Positions 36,386 through 44,845 of a stretch of 64,000 nt of DNA are shown one piece after another. Numbering within the stretch: position 1 is the stretch's first letter; every line of letters begins with the position of its first letter. The position numbers and the translations under genes were made by a program. The stretch is from Flavobacterium aquidurense (GTDB taxonomy: Bacteria; Bacteroidota; Bacteroidia; Flavobacteriales; Flavobacteriaceae), in contig FNPS01000003.1 of assembly GCA_900107365.1 (NCBI GenBank), positions 248,001 through 312,000 on the forward strand, given 5' to 3'. The notes under the pieces are model-generated. The model had not been told where the DNA came from, made no database searches, and was given only the letters and a program-made list of their open reading frames with translations.

Positions 36386-37725
36386 TGAAAAGCTTTCGAT
36401 TGTCTTATATTCATATTGTTTTAATTCATTGCATACTTGCTCTGGTTATTTTTGCAGTACCTTTTTTTTCCAAAGTATTAGCACTTTTAATTCCGATCAT
36501 TGGTTTTTACTTCGTACAGAAGACAAAAAACAAGAACAATGAAGTTATCTTAGTAGCCGCATATTTAGTAGGTATTGAAGTTTTTTTAAGAATGACTGGT
36601 GGAAATCTTAACAATGAATATGTTAAAATAAGTGTTGTTTTTTTCATGCTTTTAGGAATGATATACAGTAATTTTTCTTTAAAGGCATTCTTTTATTGGT
36701 TTTTTTTGATTCTCCTGATTCCTGGTGTTATAGTAGCTTCAACAGTAACAGATTATAATGTAGACGTGAAAAAAGCCTTATTTTTTAATTTATCAGGACC
36801 AGTATGTTTAGCTATTTGTGCAATTTATATGTTTAAGAGAAGAGTTATGTTTTCAGATTTACAAAATATTGTTCTCGCAATTGGTTTACCAATATTAACA
36901 ACAACTGTTTATTTGTTTTTATATAATCCGAGTGTAAAAGATGTAGTAACCGGAACGCAATCTAATTTTGAAACATCTGGAGGATTTGGTCCAAATCAGG
37001 TTTCTACTATTCTAGGACTAGGAGTTTTTGTTTTTTTTACACAATTAATATTATTCTCGAAAACTAAAAAAGAAATGATTCTAAATGGGGTTTTATTACT
37101 TCTTGTAAGTTATAGGGGAATTGTAACTTTTTCTAGAGGTGGTGTTATTACCGGAATAGTAATGATTATTTGTCTTTTGTTTTTCTTATATTCTTTTTCA
37201 AACGCAAAAGGTAAAGGAAAATTTATTTTAATTTTTATTCTGACTGGTTTAATGGGTGTTGGAATTTGGACCTATACTTCTATTCAAACGAGCGGTCTTA
37301 TTAATAAGCGCTATGCAAATCAGGACGCAAGAGGAAGAGAGAAAAAAAGTCAATTGAGTGGCAGAGAGGAAATAATTGAGTCTGAAATTACTTATTTTTT
37401 AGATAATCCTATTACCGGAATTGGTGTTGGGATTGGAAAAGAAATGAGAGAAAAATCTTTTGGTACTGCTGTCGCTTCGCATAATGAAATAACCAGAATG
37501 TTAGCCGAACATGGTCTATTTGGTATTTTAGGACTTTTGATACTTTTTATTACTCCATTTGTTCTTTATATCCACAATAGACAGCACTTGTATTTTTTAT
37601 CTTTTTTCCTTTTTTGGCTTTTAACCATAAATCATGCGGCCATGCGAACCGCTGCCCCGGCTTTCGTATATGCGCTAACTCTTCTTTCGGTTCATATTAA
37701 AATTCCTGAAAAAGCTGAGAATTAG
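36385..37725 (+). CDS. O-antigen polymerase/ligase-like membrane protein (Wzy/WaaL family)
   Basis: 446 residues with about eleven hydrophobic segments. GGFGPNQVSTILGLG near residue 198 and a YRGIVTFSRGGVITGI stretch near 248 are the conserved loop motifs of the O-antigen ligase/polymerase family (Wzy_C). NPITGIGVGIGKEM and ASHNEITRMLAEHGLFG form the large periplasmic loop with the catalytic His-like HNE. Wzy and WaaL cannot be separated by sequence. The locus also has an ABC exporter, which normally needs no Wzy, so a ligase role is worth considering. Confidence 0.85.
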   Translation: MKSFRLSYIHIVLIHCILALVIFAVPFFSKVLALLIPIIGFYFVQKTKNKNNEVILVAAYLVGIEVFLRMTGGNLNNEYVKISVVFFMLLGMIYSNFSLKAFFYWFFLILLIPGVIVASTVTDYNVDVKKALFFNLSGPVCLAICAIYMFKRRVMFSDLQNIVLAIGLPILTTTVYLFLYNPSVKDVVTGTQSNFETSGGFGPNQVSTILGLGVFVFFTQLILFSKTKKEMILNGVLLLLVSYRGIVTFSRGGVITGIVMIICLLFFLYSFSNAKGKGKFILIFILTGLMGVGIWTYTSIQTSGLINKRYANQDARGREKKSQLSGREEIIESEITYFLDNPITGIGVGIGKEMREKSFGTAVASHNEITRMLAEHGLFGILGLLILFITPFVLYIHNRQHLYFLSFFLFWLLTINHAAMRTAAPAFVYALTLLSVHIKIPEKAEN

Positions 37726-37750
37726 ATAGTTTATATTCTTTTTTTTATGA

Positions 37751-37758
37751 TACATTTG
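37751..37758 (+). promoter_or_regulatory. Possible promoter -7 element before the WcaJ-like gene
   Basis: TACATTTG matches TAnnTTTG exactly and lies 38 bases before the ATG at 37797, within a 71-base gap. The upstream region has only a partial -33 (TTTA). Confidence 0.4.
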
Positions 37759-37796
37759 TTCAAAGTTTTAGCCCCAAACCAAAACCTAATAGATCA

Positions 37797-39188
37797 ATGT
37801 TTACAAAAAATAAAATTCATTTCGAGATATCGGAACGGAAGGTATTGCTGCATGCTTTCGATGCGATTTTCGTCCTGCTCGCGCTATACCTCTTAAGCCT
37901 GCTTTTTAATTTTCAGTATTTTCAATTTTCAATTGCAAATTATTATTGGGAAATAGTCCTGATAGCTTATATATACATATTCGGTTCGATTTTCGAAATG
38001 TATAATTTACAAGTTGCCAGTAATCAGTTTCAAATTCTTAAGAGTACTATTTTTACGGTAACAACTACTGTATTGGTTTATCTCTTAACCCCCATTTTAT
38101 CACCTGAATTGCCTAAAAACAGAATTGCAATAATTATATTTTACTTTGCAGTTTTATTTGCCTTATTGTCCTGGAGGTATATCTATGTTTACTTTCTTGC
38201 ATCCCACCGTTTTGTTCAAAATGTAATTTTAATTTGTGATGAGAATCAGGTAGAAGATTTGGTTTTAGGACTAGAAAGCGTCGATCCTCATTATAAAATT
38301 ATCGGTTTTGTGAGTTCAGATTCTGTTTCTGAGGATGATTCTGATTTTCATTATGTAAAAGAAATTAAAAAGGATGAGTTAGAAATCTTTGTTAGTAAAA
38401 ACAATGTTTCTGAAATTGTAATTGCATCACAGAAAACAGATGGTATTACGGCTGATTTATACCAACAGTTACTACATCTTTTAGAATCAGGAAATATTAT
38501 AAGGGAGTACACACAAGTATACGAGAGTAAAACACAACGTATTCCGGTACATTATATCGCAAGAGATTTTTATCGCTTTTTCCCTTTTAGTCGAAGCAAT
38601 AATAATAAACTGTATTTGTCTTTAATTCGGCTTATTGAATTTTTGCTCTCGTTCATTGGTTTAGTTACCTGCATGGTTTTTATTCCTTTTATTTTTATTG
38701 GAAATCTTGTGGGGAATAAAGGAAGTTTGTTCTACACTCAGGATCGTGTGGGTAAAAACGGTGTTGTTTTTGAGATTTATAAGTTTAGAACAATGGTTAA
38801 AAATTCGGATGTAAATGGTCCTTTTGCCACTTCAAATGATAAGCGGGTTACTCCTTTTGGTAAATTTATGCGTAAATCAAGAATTGATGAACTGCCGCAA
38901 TTTTTTAATATTATAAAGGGCGATATGGGGGTTATTGGCCCAAGACCGGAACGTCCTTACTTTGTTAATGAAATCGCCCGGATTATGCCTTTTTATGAAA
39001 CGAGACATGTTATAAAGCCTGGTTTGACAGGATGGGCACAAGTTAATTACTCCTATGGAGAATCGATTGATGAAAGCTTAATAAAATTGCAATACGATCT
39101 TTATTATATCAAACATCGAAGTATATTTCTGGATTTAAGTATTACCTTCAAAACCATTACCACTGTTTTATTTTATCGGGGTCAATAA
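37797..39188 (+). CDS. Undecaprenyl-phosphate sugar-1-phosphate transferase (WcaJ-like)
   Basis: 463 residues. Starts glycan synthesis by moving a sugar-1-phosphate onto undecaprenyl phosphate. Four N-terminal membrane segments (about 14-32, 48-66, 80-100, 112-132), a CoA-binding-like domain, a fifth segment near 277-302 (LLSFIGLVTCMVFIPFIFIG), then the catalytic domain with YKFRTMV, SRIDELPQFFNIIKGDMGV and GPRPERPYFV. The full five-segment architecture matches WcaJ/WbaP rather than short PglC-type enzymes. Last gene of the locus; the convergent Lnb-like gene ends only 5 bases away. Confidence 0.93.
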   Translation: MFTKNKIHFEISERKVLLHAFDAIFVLLALYLLSLLFNFQYFQFSIANYYWEIVLIAYIYIFGSIFEMYNLQVASNQFQILKSTIFTVTTTVLVYLLTPILSPELPKNRIAIIIFYFAVLFALLSWRYIYVYFLASHRFVQNVILICDENQVEDLVLGLESVDPHYKIIGFVSSDSVSEDDSDFHYVKEIKKDELEIFVSKNNVSEIVIASQKTDGITADLYQQLLHLLESGNIIREYTQVYESKTQRIPVHYIARDFYRFFPFSRSNNNKLYLSLIRLIEFLLSFIGLVTCMVFIPFIFIGNLVGNKGSLFYTQDRVGKNGVVFEIYKFRTMVKNSDVNGPFATSNDKRVTPFGKFMRKSRIDELPQFFNIIKGDMGVIGPRPERPYFVNEIARIMPFYETRHVIKPGLTGWAQVNYSYGESIDESLIKLQYDLYYIKHRSIFLDLSITFKTITTVLFYRGQ

Positions 39189-39193
39189 CCTAT

Positions 39194-40330
39194 TTAAATA
39201 ATAATCGGAATACGTTTTTTGTTTCTGATTGCAACTCTTACTAAAACAAAACCGCTAGTTACAATCATTGGTAAGACAATTAAAAAGTGCGCTTTGTTGA
39301 TCATAAATAATGTGTAAACGATCAAAAAGAGGATATGCAAAATGGCAAATCGATACGTTCCTCTTTTATTTTTCAGGATAGATAAAAGAATCAAAATCAA
39401 TAAAATAGGGCTGAATAAAAGCATATTGTAATTCATCGCCAGTTCCTGGTGAGAAGAATAAAATCCCATAACCAGAAAAAAGATTCCGATTAAAGATAAA
39501 ATCAAAAGATAGATTTTGTCTACGATTTTATTATGTGCCAATACGACGAAAGCCAATATGAAAAGATAAGTGTAAACATTATTCCACCAGGAAGTTGGGG
39601 TTTCTTTTTCAAAAAGTAATAATGTTTTGCTTTTGCTTGCTAAAGGGTGATTTTGAAAATTGGTTTTCTCTAAACTGTTTTTCAATTCAAAAGGCAGGAA
39701 TATCTTGGTGCCTAACTGATCCACTTTGGTTCCGAAAATAATACTGGTTCCTAACTTATCATAAAAATGGCCATCAAAATATGGAAATAGAATAGAACGA
39801 TAAGTACGTTCGGTATCGCCTTTTTTTGTTATTACAGCTCCGTTCAATGTTTTATTGATAATGTCAACCACCATTGAAGTGCAGTTTTTATCAATGAATT
39901 TATAAGTGTAGTAACGTTCTTCAGAAAGCAAAGTAGTATTTAAGTTGTCAAATAGTTTTTGTTTTGACTCTTGTGAAATAAGAAGTTCTTGCTCAAAAAC
40001 ACTTCTTTTTTCATAATTATATTCATTCATGAAGTCAGCAAATGGATGAACGACCACAAAATATTGCAAATCGCCTTTTGCAAACCTGGCAACAAAATTG
40101 GGCGTTGCAAAATCAAAAGCCCCATAATTATAAACCAAATCAATATTGTTTGCAGAATCTGCAACACGGATAGCGGTATGACCAAAATAAGAATAAGTTT
40201 CATTGCCTAATCCGCAAGTAAGAACACTTATTTTAGCATCCTTTGATAAAGGTAAATTTTGGCTGAAACCAAGACAACTTAGTAATAATAGTAAACTAAA
40301 AAGTGTTTTTTTGAAAATGACATTTTTCAT
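39194..40330 (-). CDS. lnb: Probable lipoprotein N-acyltransferase Lnb (DUF4105 family)
   Basis: 378 residues. Signal peptide or first membrane segment at 9-23. The periplasmic domain has SYFGHTAIRV (His51) and DKNCTSMVVDII (Cys150), the pair expected in the NlpC/P60-like Lnb domain formerly called DUF4105. Five hydrophobic segments follow from about 250 to 365. In Bacteroidota the family carries out the third step of lipoprotein maturation, replacing Lnt. The predicted substrates include the lipoproteins encoded at 55286, 56399, 60549 and 61399. Convergent with the polysaccharide locus and 37 bases from the PorV-like gene; no terminator visible in the 5-base gap. Confidence 0.75.
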   Translation of the reverse strand: MKNVIFKKTLFSLLLLLSCLGFSQNLPLSKDAKISVLTCGLGNETYSYFGHTAIRVADSANNIDLVYNYGAFDFATPNFVARFAKGDLQYFVVVHPFADFMNEYNYEKRSVFEQELLISQESKQKLFDNLNTTLLSEERYYTYKFIDKNCTSMVVDIINKTLNGAVITKKGDTERTYRSILFPYFDGHFYDKLGTSIIFGTKVDQLGTKIFLPFELKNSLEKTNFQNHPLASKSKTLLLFEKETPTSWWNNVYTYLFILAFVVLAHNKIVDKIYLLILSLIGIFFLVMGFYSSHQELAMNYNMLLFSPILLILILLSILKNKRGTYRFAILHILFLIVYTLFMINKAHFLIVLPMIVTSGFVLVRVAIRNKKRIPIII

Positions 40331-40367
40331 AATTTAAAATTTTAAGAAGTGTAATGGTTTGTAAAAA

Positions 40368-41435
40368 TTATCTAAAGATACCTAAATCTACTTTTAAAGA
40401 AAAAATATTCGAATATAAAGCCGTGCTTTGGTTTCCTAAATCGGTCAGTGCATAGTCAACCTGGATGCCTTTGTATTTGAATCCCAATCCAATATTAGGC
40501 TGAAAATTTATTTTTTCTGTATTGTCCAATTGCATCACGTTCTGAAAATTTCCAGCTCCTGCTCTTAAGAAAACTAAGTCGGTATAACCAAATTCAAAAC
40601 CAACTGCCGGATCTATACTTACTATTTTTGATGAAATAATATCGTTTGTCTGTTCAAAACGCATATTTAAATTTGTAGCAACCAAAAGACTATAGTCATT
40701 ATGAAAATCAAACCTTTTTGAAACTCCTAATTGTGCTTTTGGTAAAGTAATCTCGGTACTTTCTGGTAATTCATTATTTTCTCCGGGAATAGCATTGGCA
40801 ATTTTTGCATATTCTTCTTCATCGATATTCCAAACATTATAGGTTGTGGTGATGTCACGAAGCATTAATCCGAATTTCCAGTCATTTCGTTCAAACTGTA
40901 ATCCCACATCAAAACCAAACCCCCACGAATTTGCGAATTTTCCAATAATGCGTCGGATCACTTTTGCATTAACGCCATATTGAAAACCCTCCACTGGTAA
41001 TTTTCTTGCGTACGAAAAGGTAAAGCCATAATCTGCTGTGGAGAACAAACGAATTCGGTTATAATCAATATTTCCCTGACTGTCAATTAATTCAGTTGTG
41101 TCCATGATGTCATCGACTCCAAAACGAATCATTGAGATCCCCCAGGCGCTTCTGTCGTCAATTGGGCTCGCATATCCTATATAATCGTACTGCGCAATAT
41201 TAGCAAAATAATTGGCATGCATCAATGAGATCTGATGATCTTCAAGATGTGTAAGACCAGCAGGATTCCAATAACCAGCATTTACGTCATTAGTTGAAGC
41301 AACAACGGCACTCGACATTCCTAATGCAGCTGCATCGACACCAATATTCATAAATTCATTCGAATATTTCCGAACAGTTTGTGCATATTGTTGCGTGCAG
41401 TTCCAAAATAATAAAAGCATTAAGATTTTCTTCAA
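40368..41435 (-). CDS. PorV/PorQ-like outer-membrane beta-barrel protein
   Basis: 355 residues with signal peptide (MKKILMLLLFWNCTQQYAQ, cleavage after AQ at 18-19). NEFMNIGVDAAALGMSSAVVAST and GYWNPAGLTHL are the starting signature of the PorV/PorQ (UPF0164-like) family, followed by alternating aromatic strands up to the C-terminal LKVDLGIFR. PorV is a type IX secretion component that shuttles cargo to the sortase; several paralogues exist per genome and not all are secretion factors. No other type IX genes are nearby, so the exact role is unclear. Minus-strand TATTTTTG at 41477-41484 may be its -7 element. Confidence 0.85.
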   Translation of the reverse strand: MKKILMLLLFWNCTQQYAQTVRKYSNEFMNIGVDAAALGMSSAVVASTNDVNAGYWNPAGLTHLEDHQISLMHANYFANIAQYDYIGYASPIDDRSAWGISMIRFGVDDIMDTTELIDSQGNIDYNRIRLFSTADYGFTFSYARKLPVEGFQYGVNAKVIRRIIGKFANSWGFGFDVGLQFERNDWKFGLMLRDITTTYNVWNIDEEEYAKIANAIPGENNELPESTEITLPKAQLGVSKRFDFHNDYSLLVATNLNMRFEQTNDIISSKIVSIDPAVGFEFGYTDLVFLRAGAGNFQNVMQLDNTEKINFQPNIGLGFKYKGIQVDYALTDLGNQSTALYSNIFSLKVDLGIFR

Positions 41436-41476
41436 CGTATATTTTTTTGCAGACTGAGGCCCATTTTAATTTGTAC

Positions 41477-41484
41477 CAAAAATA
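41477..41484 (-). promoter_or_regulatory. Possible promoter -7 element for the PorV-like gene
   Basis: Minus-strand TATTTTTG matches TAnnTTTG, 41 bases upstream of the start. No -33 TTTG at the right spacing. Confidence 0.3.
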
Positions 41485-41568
41485 TAATATTTTACTCAGC
41501 TAATTTATTCCTTTTGAGAAATATTGCGAAAGTCAAAATTTCAAATAAAAAACTCTTATAAAAACGGC

Positions 41569-41597
41569 TTGTACATGCAGTTATTATGCTAAATTTG
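41569..41597 (+). promoter_or_regulatory. Candidate promoter of pssA
   Basis: TTG at 41569-41571, an 18-base spacer and TAAATTTG at 41590-41597, an exact TAnnTTTG. The pssA ATG follows 28 bases later. One of the better promoter matches in the window. Confidence 0.65.
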
Positions 41598-41625
41598 TTC
41601 CTCACCATTATCAAATTTTATAAAG

Positions 41626-42336
41626 ATGAATATTAAAAAACACATTCCTAATTTAATTACATTAATCAATCTTTTCTGCGGTTGTATTGCGGTTGTTTTT
41701 ATTTCTGAGGCCAATTATGAAATGGCTTTTTACATGGTTTGTTTAGGAATCTTTTTCGATTTTTTTGATGGTTTTTTCGCCAGATTGTTCAAAGTTTCCA
41801 GCCCTCTTGGGTTACAGTTGGATTCGTTGGCAGATATGGTGACAAGTGGTGTTGCACCAGGTTATGTAATGTATAGTTTGTTCACAAATAGCGCCCATGA
41901 ATTGGGAAACAATCCGGCGATTCCGTTTTTAGGATTTATCGTGACTTTAGGTTCTTGCTATAGGTTAGCAAACTTCAATATAGACACTCGTCAAAGCGAT
42001 TCTTTTATTGGTTTACCAACTCCTGCAAATGCATTGTTTATTTTGAGTTTGCCTTTGGTGTTAAAATTTTCTGATTCTCTGGTGATGTTAGAAATTTTGA
42101 CTAATCAATGGGTTTTATTGGTAATTACTCTATGTAGCGCTTATATTTTGAATGCTGAAATTCCGTTGTTCTCCTTAAAGATAAAGAAATTTAATTTCAA
42201 GGAAAATGCGTTGCAAATTGTATTTTTGATTGTGTCTGTTTTAATGGTGTTGTTATTGCAATACATTGCTATTCCGTTAATTATCATTTTTTATGTGGTG
42301 TTATCAGTTATCAATAATATGTTTTTGAAAAAGTAG
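41626..42336 (+). CDS. pssA: CDP-diacylglycerol-serine O-phosphatidyltransferase
   Basis: 236 residues, about seven membrane segments. Makes phosphatidylserine, the precursor of phosphatidylethanolamine, at the inner membrane. The CDP-alcohol phosphatidyltransferase signature is complete: D45, D48, G49, A52, R53, G62, D66, D70. LGSCYRLANFN and FIGLPTPANALF are typical of the PssA branch. It has its own promoter and is followed by the GH25 gene after 11 bases, a likely two-gene transcript. Confidence 0.93.
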   Translation: MNIKKHIPNLITLINLFCGCIAVVFISEANYEMAFYMVCLGIFFDFFDGFFARLFKVSSPLGLQLDSLADMVTSGVAPGYVMYSLFTNSAHELGNNPAIPFLGFIVTLGSCYRLANFNIDTRQSDSFIGLPTPANALFILSLPLVLKFSDSLVMLEILTNQWVLLVITLCSAYILNAEIPLFSLKIKKFNFKENALQIVFLIVSVLMVLLLQYIAIPLIIIFYVVLSVINNMFLKK

Positions 42337-42347
42337 TTTTCAATAGA

Positions 42348-43205
42348 ATGGCAAGAAAAACAACAAGACGCACTTCTTATTCCCGAAAATCGCAACCAAC
42401 TCGTTCTGCTTTTAGCAAAGTAATTCGCGTTATTGTATTTTCTTTTTTAGGATTGCTTTTCATTGGAACAATTTATCACTATCGTGCTGGATTGGCTTAT
42501 TACCTCGGATTTAAATCGGATAAAGTTTTAGATGAAGATGCTGTGGATAAGCATCTTTCTGATGTTCGAAATATTCAGGTTCTCGAAAATCATAAAGGGA
42601 AAGTCATTGGAATAGATGTGTCTGAATTTCAGGGGAAAGTCGATTGGGAAGAGGTTGAGGTTTTAGAAGAAAAATATCCGGTTCAATTTGTGTTTATCCG
42701 TGCTACTGCGGGAAACGATCGGGTAGATGGACAATTTAAGAAGAATTGGGAAGGTGCAAAAGAGAATAAAATAATGCGTGGCGCTTATCATTATTATCGT
42801 CCAAACGAGAATTCGATAGAACAGGCGAACCTTTTTATTAAAACCGTAAAATTGCAAAAAGGTGATTTACCTCCGGTTTTAGATATTGAAAGATTGCCGA
42901 AAAATCAACCTTTGGACAGTTTGAAAAAGGGTTTAAAAAGGTGGTTGAATAAAGTAGAAAAGCATTATCAGGTTCGCCCAATAATCTATACAGGTGAAAG
43001 ATATTATAGTGATTTTTTAAAAGAAGAATTCAGTGAATATTTGTTCTGGATTGCCAATTACAATTTCTACAGAGAAAAAATTGAGGACGACTGGCTTTTT
43101 TGGCAATTTACAGAGAAGGCCTCTTTACCGGGAATTAAACACCGGGTGGATGTAAATATTTACAACGGCGATTTAGAACAGTTGCACTTTATAACCGTTG
43201 AATAA
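42348..43205 (+). CDS. GH25 family lysozyme-like protein, membrane anchored
   Basis: 285 residues. Basic cytoplasmic tail (residues 1-24), one membrane segment at about 27-44, then a periplasmic GH25 muramidase domain: GIDVSEFQGKVDWEEV, FVFIRATAG, YHYYRPN, PPVLDIE with catalytic acids, IIYTGERYY and FWQFTEKASLPGI. GH25 enzymes cut the MurNAc-GlcNAc bond of peptidoglycan. The anchor suggests wall remodelling rather than secreted lysis. It follows pssA by 11 bases. Confidence 0.9.
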   Translation: MARKTTRRTSYSRKSQPTRSAFSKVIRVIVFSFLGLLFIGTIYHYRAGLAYYLGFKSDKVLDEDAVDKHLSDVRNIQVLENHKGKVIGIDVSEFQGKVDWEEVEVLEEKYPVQFVFIRATAGNDRVDGQFKKNWEGAKENKIMRGAYHYYRPNENSIEQANLFIKTVKLQKGDLPPVLDIERLPKNQPLDSLKKGLKRWLNKVEKHYQVRPIIYTGERYYSDFLKEEFSEYLFWIANYNFYREKIEDDWLFWQFTEKASLPGIKHRVDVNIYNGDLEQLHFITVE

Positions 43206-43211
43206 GTTTAT

Positions 43212-43260
43212 AGTCGCAGTTTTTATTTTTTTTACGAGATGCAAACTGAGACTGAATACT
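43212..43260. repeat. Direct repeat, left copy, flanking the small DUF5808-like gene
   Basis: Begins AGTCGCAGTTTTT and ends AAACTGAGACTGAATACT; the same start and end recur at 43501-43550 with a different centre. The right end (43243-43260) is an 18-base identity with 43533-43550. Confidence 0.8.
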
Positions 43261-43480
43261 ATTTAAGTTGTGTCAATGTGTACATGAAGAAAAGGAAAGC
43301 AATTGTGATTAAAATTGCTTTTGAATTTCCAAAGTTAATCGTGAATCCAGCCCATTTAAGTTTTTTAGGAACAAACATTCTTTTGTCCTCTTTGTTATAA
43401 TAAAACATTCCTAAATGCCAATTATTAGGATCATTGTGCCAGTTATTATAGTCTTGTTGAGTTGGTTTTTGTGGAATCAT
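43259..43480 (-). CDS. Small membrane protein, DUF5808-like
   Basis: 73 residues. NWHNDPNNWHLGMFYYNKEDKRMFVPKK resembles the DUF5808 signature (W-x-lG-x-fYyNkeD-x-r), and residues 51-70 form one membrane segment (KAILITIAFLFFMYTL). Function unknown. It sits alone between direct repeats at 43212-43260 and 43501-43550, and its stop codon overlaps the left repeat. ATG start at 43480; no signal peptide. Confidence 0.75.
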   Translation of the reverse strand: MIPQKPTQQDYNNWHNDPNNWHLGMFYYNKEDKRMFVPKKLKWAGFTINFGNSKAILITIAFLFFMYTLTQLK

Positions 43481-43500
43481 ATTTTTTAGTTTTCAGTTAC

Positions 43501-43550
43501 AGTCGCAGTTTTCAGTGTTTCCCTGAGACTGAAAACTGAGACTGAATACT
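43501..43550. repeat. Direct repeat, right copy, flanking the small DUF5808-like gene
   Basis: Second copy of the 43212 repeat. Its centre also contains an inverted pair (CAGTTTTCAGT near 43505 with ACTGAAAACTG near 43528). Confidence 0.8.
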
Positions 43551-43553
43551 TTT

Positions 43554-44294
43554 TTAAAACTCTAATTTTTTCTTACGTAATTCGAAGTTTTGCCCAAGAT
43601 AAACACGGCGAACCATTTCATCTTCAACTAATTCTTCCGGAATTCCTGCTTTCAAAATTCCTCCTTCAAACATTAGGTATGTTTTATCGGTAATTGCCAG
43701 AGTTTCCTGAACGTTGTGGTCAGTAATTAAGATTCCGATGTTTTTATTTTTTAACTGCGCTACAATTCTTTGAATGTCTTCAACCGCAACCGGGTCAACT
43801 CCTGCGAAAGGCTCATCCAATAAAATAAATTTTGGATCTGTTGCTAATGCACGTGCAATTTCAGTACGGCGACGTTCTCCTCCCGAAAGTAAGTCACCTC
43901 GGTTGGTACGAATATGTTCTAAACTGAATTCTTCAATCAAACTTTCCATTTTTGCAATTTGCTCTTCTTTTGAAAGTTTGGTCAATTGCAAAACACTCAG
44001 AATGTTATCTTCAATACTTAATTTTCTAAAAACGGAAGCTTCTTGTGCCAAATAACCAATTCCTTGTTGTGCACGTTTGTACATAGGATAATCGGTAATA
44101 TTTAAATCATCCAGATAAATATTTCCCTGATTTGGCTTTACCAATCCCACAATCATATAGAACGAAGTTGTTTTTCCGGCACCATTCGGACCCAAAAGCC
44201 CCACAATTTCCCCTTGATTTACTTCAACGGAAATTCCTTTTACAACACTACGTCCTTTATAGGTTTTGATTAAATTATCGGCTCTTAGCTTCAT
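43554..44294 (-). CDS. lptB: LPS export ABC transporter ATP-binding protein
   Basis: 246 residues. Walker A GPNGAGKT at 35-42, signature LSGGE at 136-140, Walker B FILLDE at 156-161, and the Q-loop YLAQEASVFRKL typical of LptB rather than amino-acid importers. Powers extraction of lipopolysaccharide from the inner membrane with LptFG (not in the window). Reverse-strand gene separated by 197 bases from the AhpD-like gene; that gap holds a perfect inverted repeat. Confidence 0.95.
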   Translation of the reverse strand: MKLRADNLIKTYKGRSVVKGISVEVNQGEIVGLLGPNGAGKTTSFYMIVGLVKPNQGNIYLDDLNITDYPMYKRAQQGIGYLAQEASVFRKLSIEDNILSVLQLTKLSKEEQIAKMESLIEEFSLEHIRTNRGDLLSGGERRRTEIARALATDPKFILLDEPFAGVDPVAVEDIQRIVAQLKNKNIGILITDHNVQETLAITDKTYLMFEGGILKAGIPEELVEDEMVRRVYLGQNFELRKKKLEF

Positions 44295-44299
44295 TTTTT

Positions 44300-44320
44300 C
44301 AATTAGATAATTAGATAATT
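44300..44320. repeat. Inverted repeat, left arm (21 bp)
   Basis: CAATTAGATAATTAGATAATT, the exact reverse complement of 44462-44482. A third, partial copy (CAATTAGATAATT) lies at 44438-44450. All sit in the gap between lptB and the AhpD-like gene. Confidence 0.85.
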
Positions 44321-44461
44321 TGAAAATGAGATAATTGAAAAACTAACTCAAATTCAATTTTAAAATTTATTAGAAGGGACAAATTAAAAGTAAAATAATC
44401 AATCAGATAAATGAATTAACAAAATATTGCGCTTTCACAATTAGATAATTACAATTTAGGC

Positions 44462-44482
44462 AATTATCTAATTATCTAATTG
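44462..44482. repeat. Inverted repeat, right arm (21 bp)
   Basis: Exact reverse complement of 44300-44320. With the loop the element spans 183 bases, filling almost the whole gap. Confidence 0.85.
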
Positions 44483-44491
44483 ACACATTTT

Positions 44492-44845
44492 CTAATTTGC
44501 AGCTTCCTCTTCCAAAGCTTCCCAAAATTCATAAGCTCTTCTTAAATGCGGAATCACAATTGTTCCCCCAACCAAAGTTGCGATACCCATTGCTTCCATC
44601 ATTTCTTCTTTCGTTACACCTTCTTTATGGCTTGTTTCTAAGTGGTATTTTACACAGTCATCACAACGCAAAACTGTAGATGCTACCAATCCTAAAAGTT
44701 CTTTTGTTTTTACATCAAGAGCTCCCGGCGCATAAGCGTTGGTGTCAAGATTAAAAATTCGCTTTACAATTTTGTTATTGTCAGCTAATAATTTTTCGTT
44801 CATTCTGGAACGATAGTCGTTAAATTCTTGAATTAATTCAGACAT
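44492..44845 (-). CDS. Carboxymuconolactone decarboxylase / AhpD-like protein
   Basis: 117 residues, all-helical. Cys61-x-x-Cys64 with His68 (RCDDCVKYH) is the AhpD active-site pattern, so a thiol-based peroxidase or redox function is more likely than true decarboxylation. The start overlaps the tatC stop by 8 bases, so translation is coupled to tatC. Substrate unknown. Confidence 0.88.
   Translation of the reverse strand: MSELIQEFNDYRSRMNEKLLADNNKIVKRIFNLDTNAYAPGALDVKTKELLGLVASTVLRCDDCVKYHLETSHKEGVTKEEMMEAMGIATLVGGTIVIPHLRRAYEFWEALEEEAAN

Noticed and set aside
39989..40210. Forward frame opposite the Lnb-like gene
   Set aside because: Antisense shadow; the reverse gene has the real motifs.
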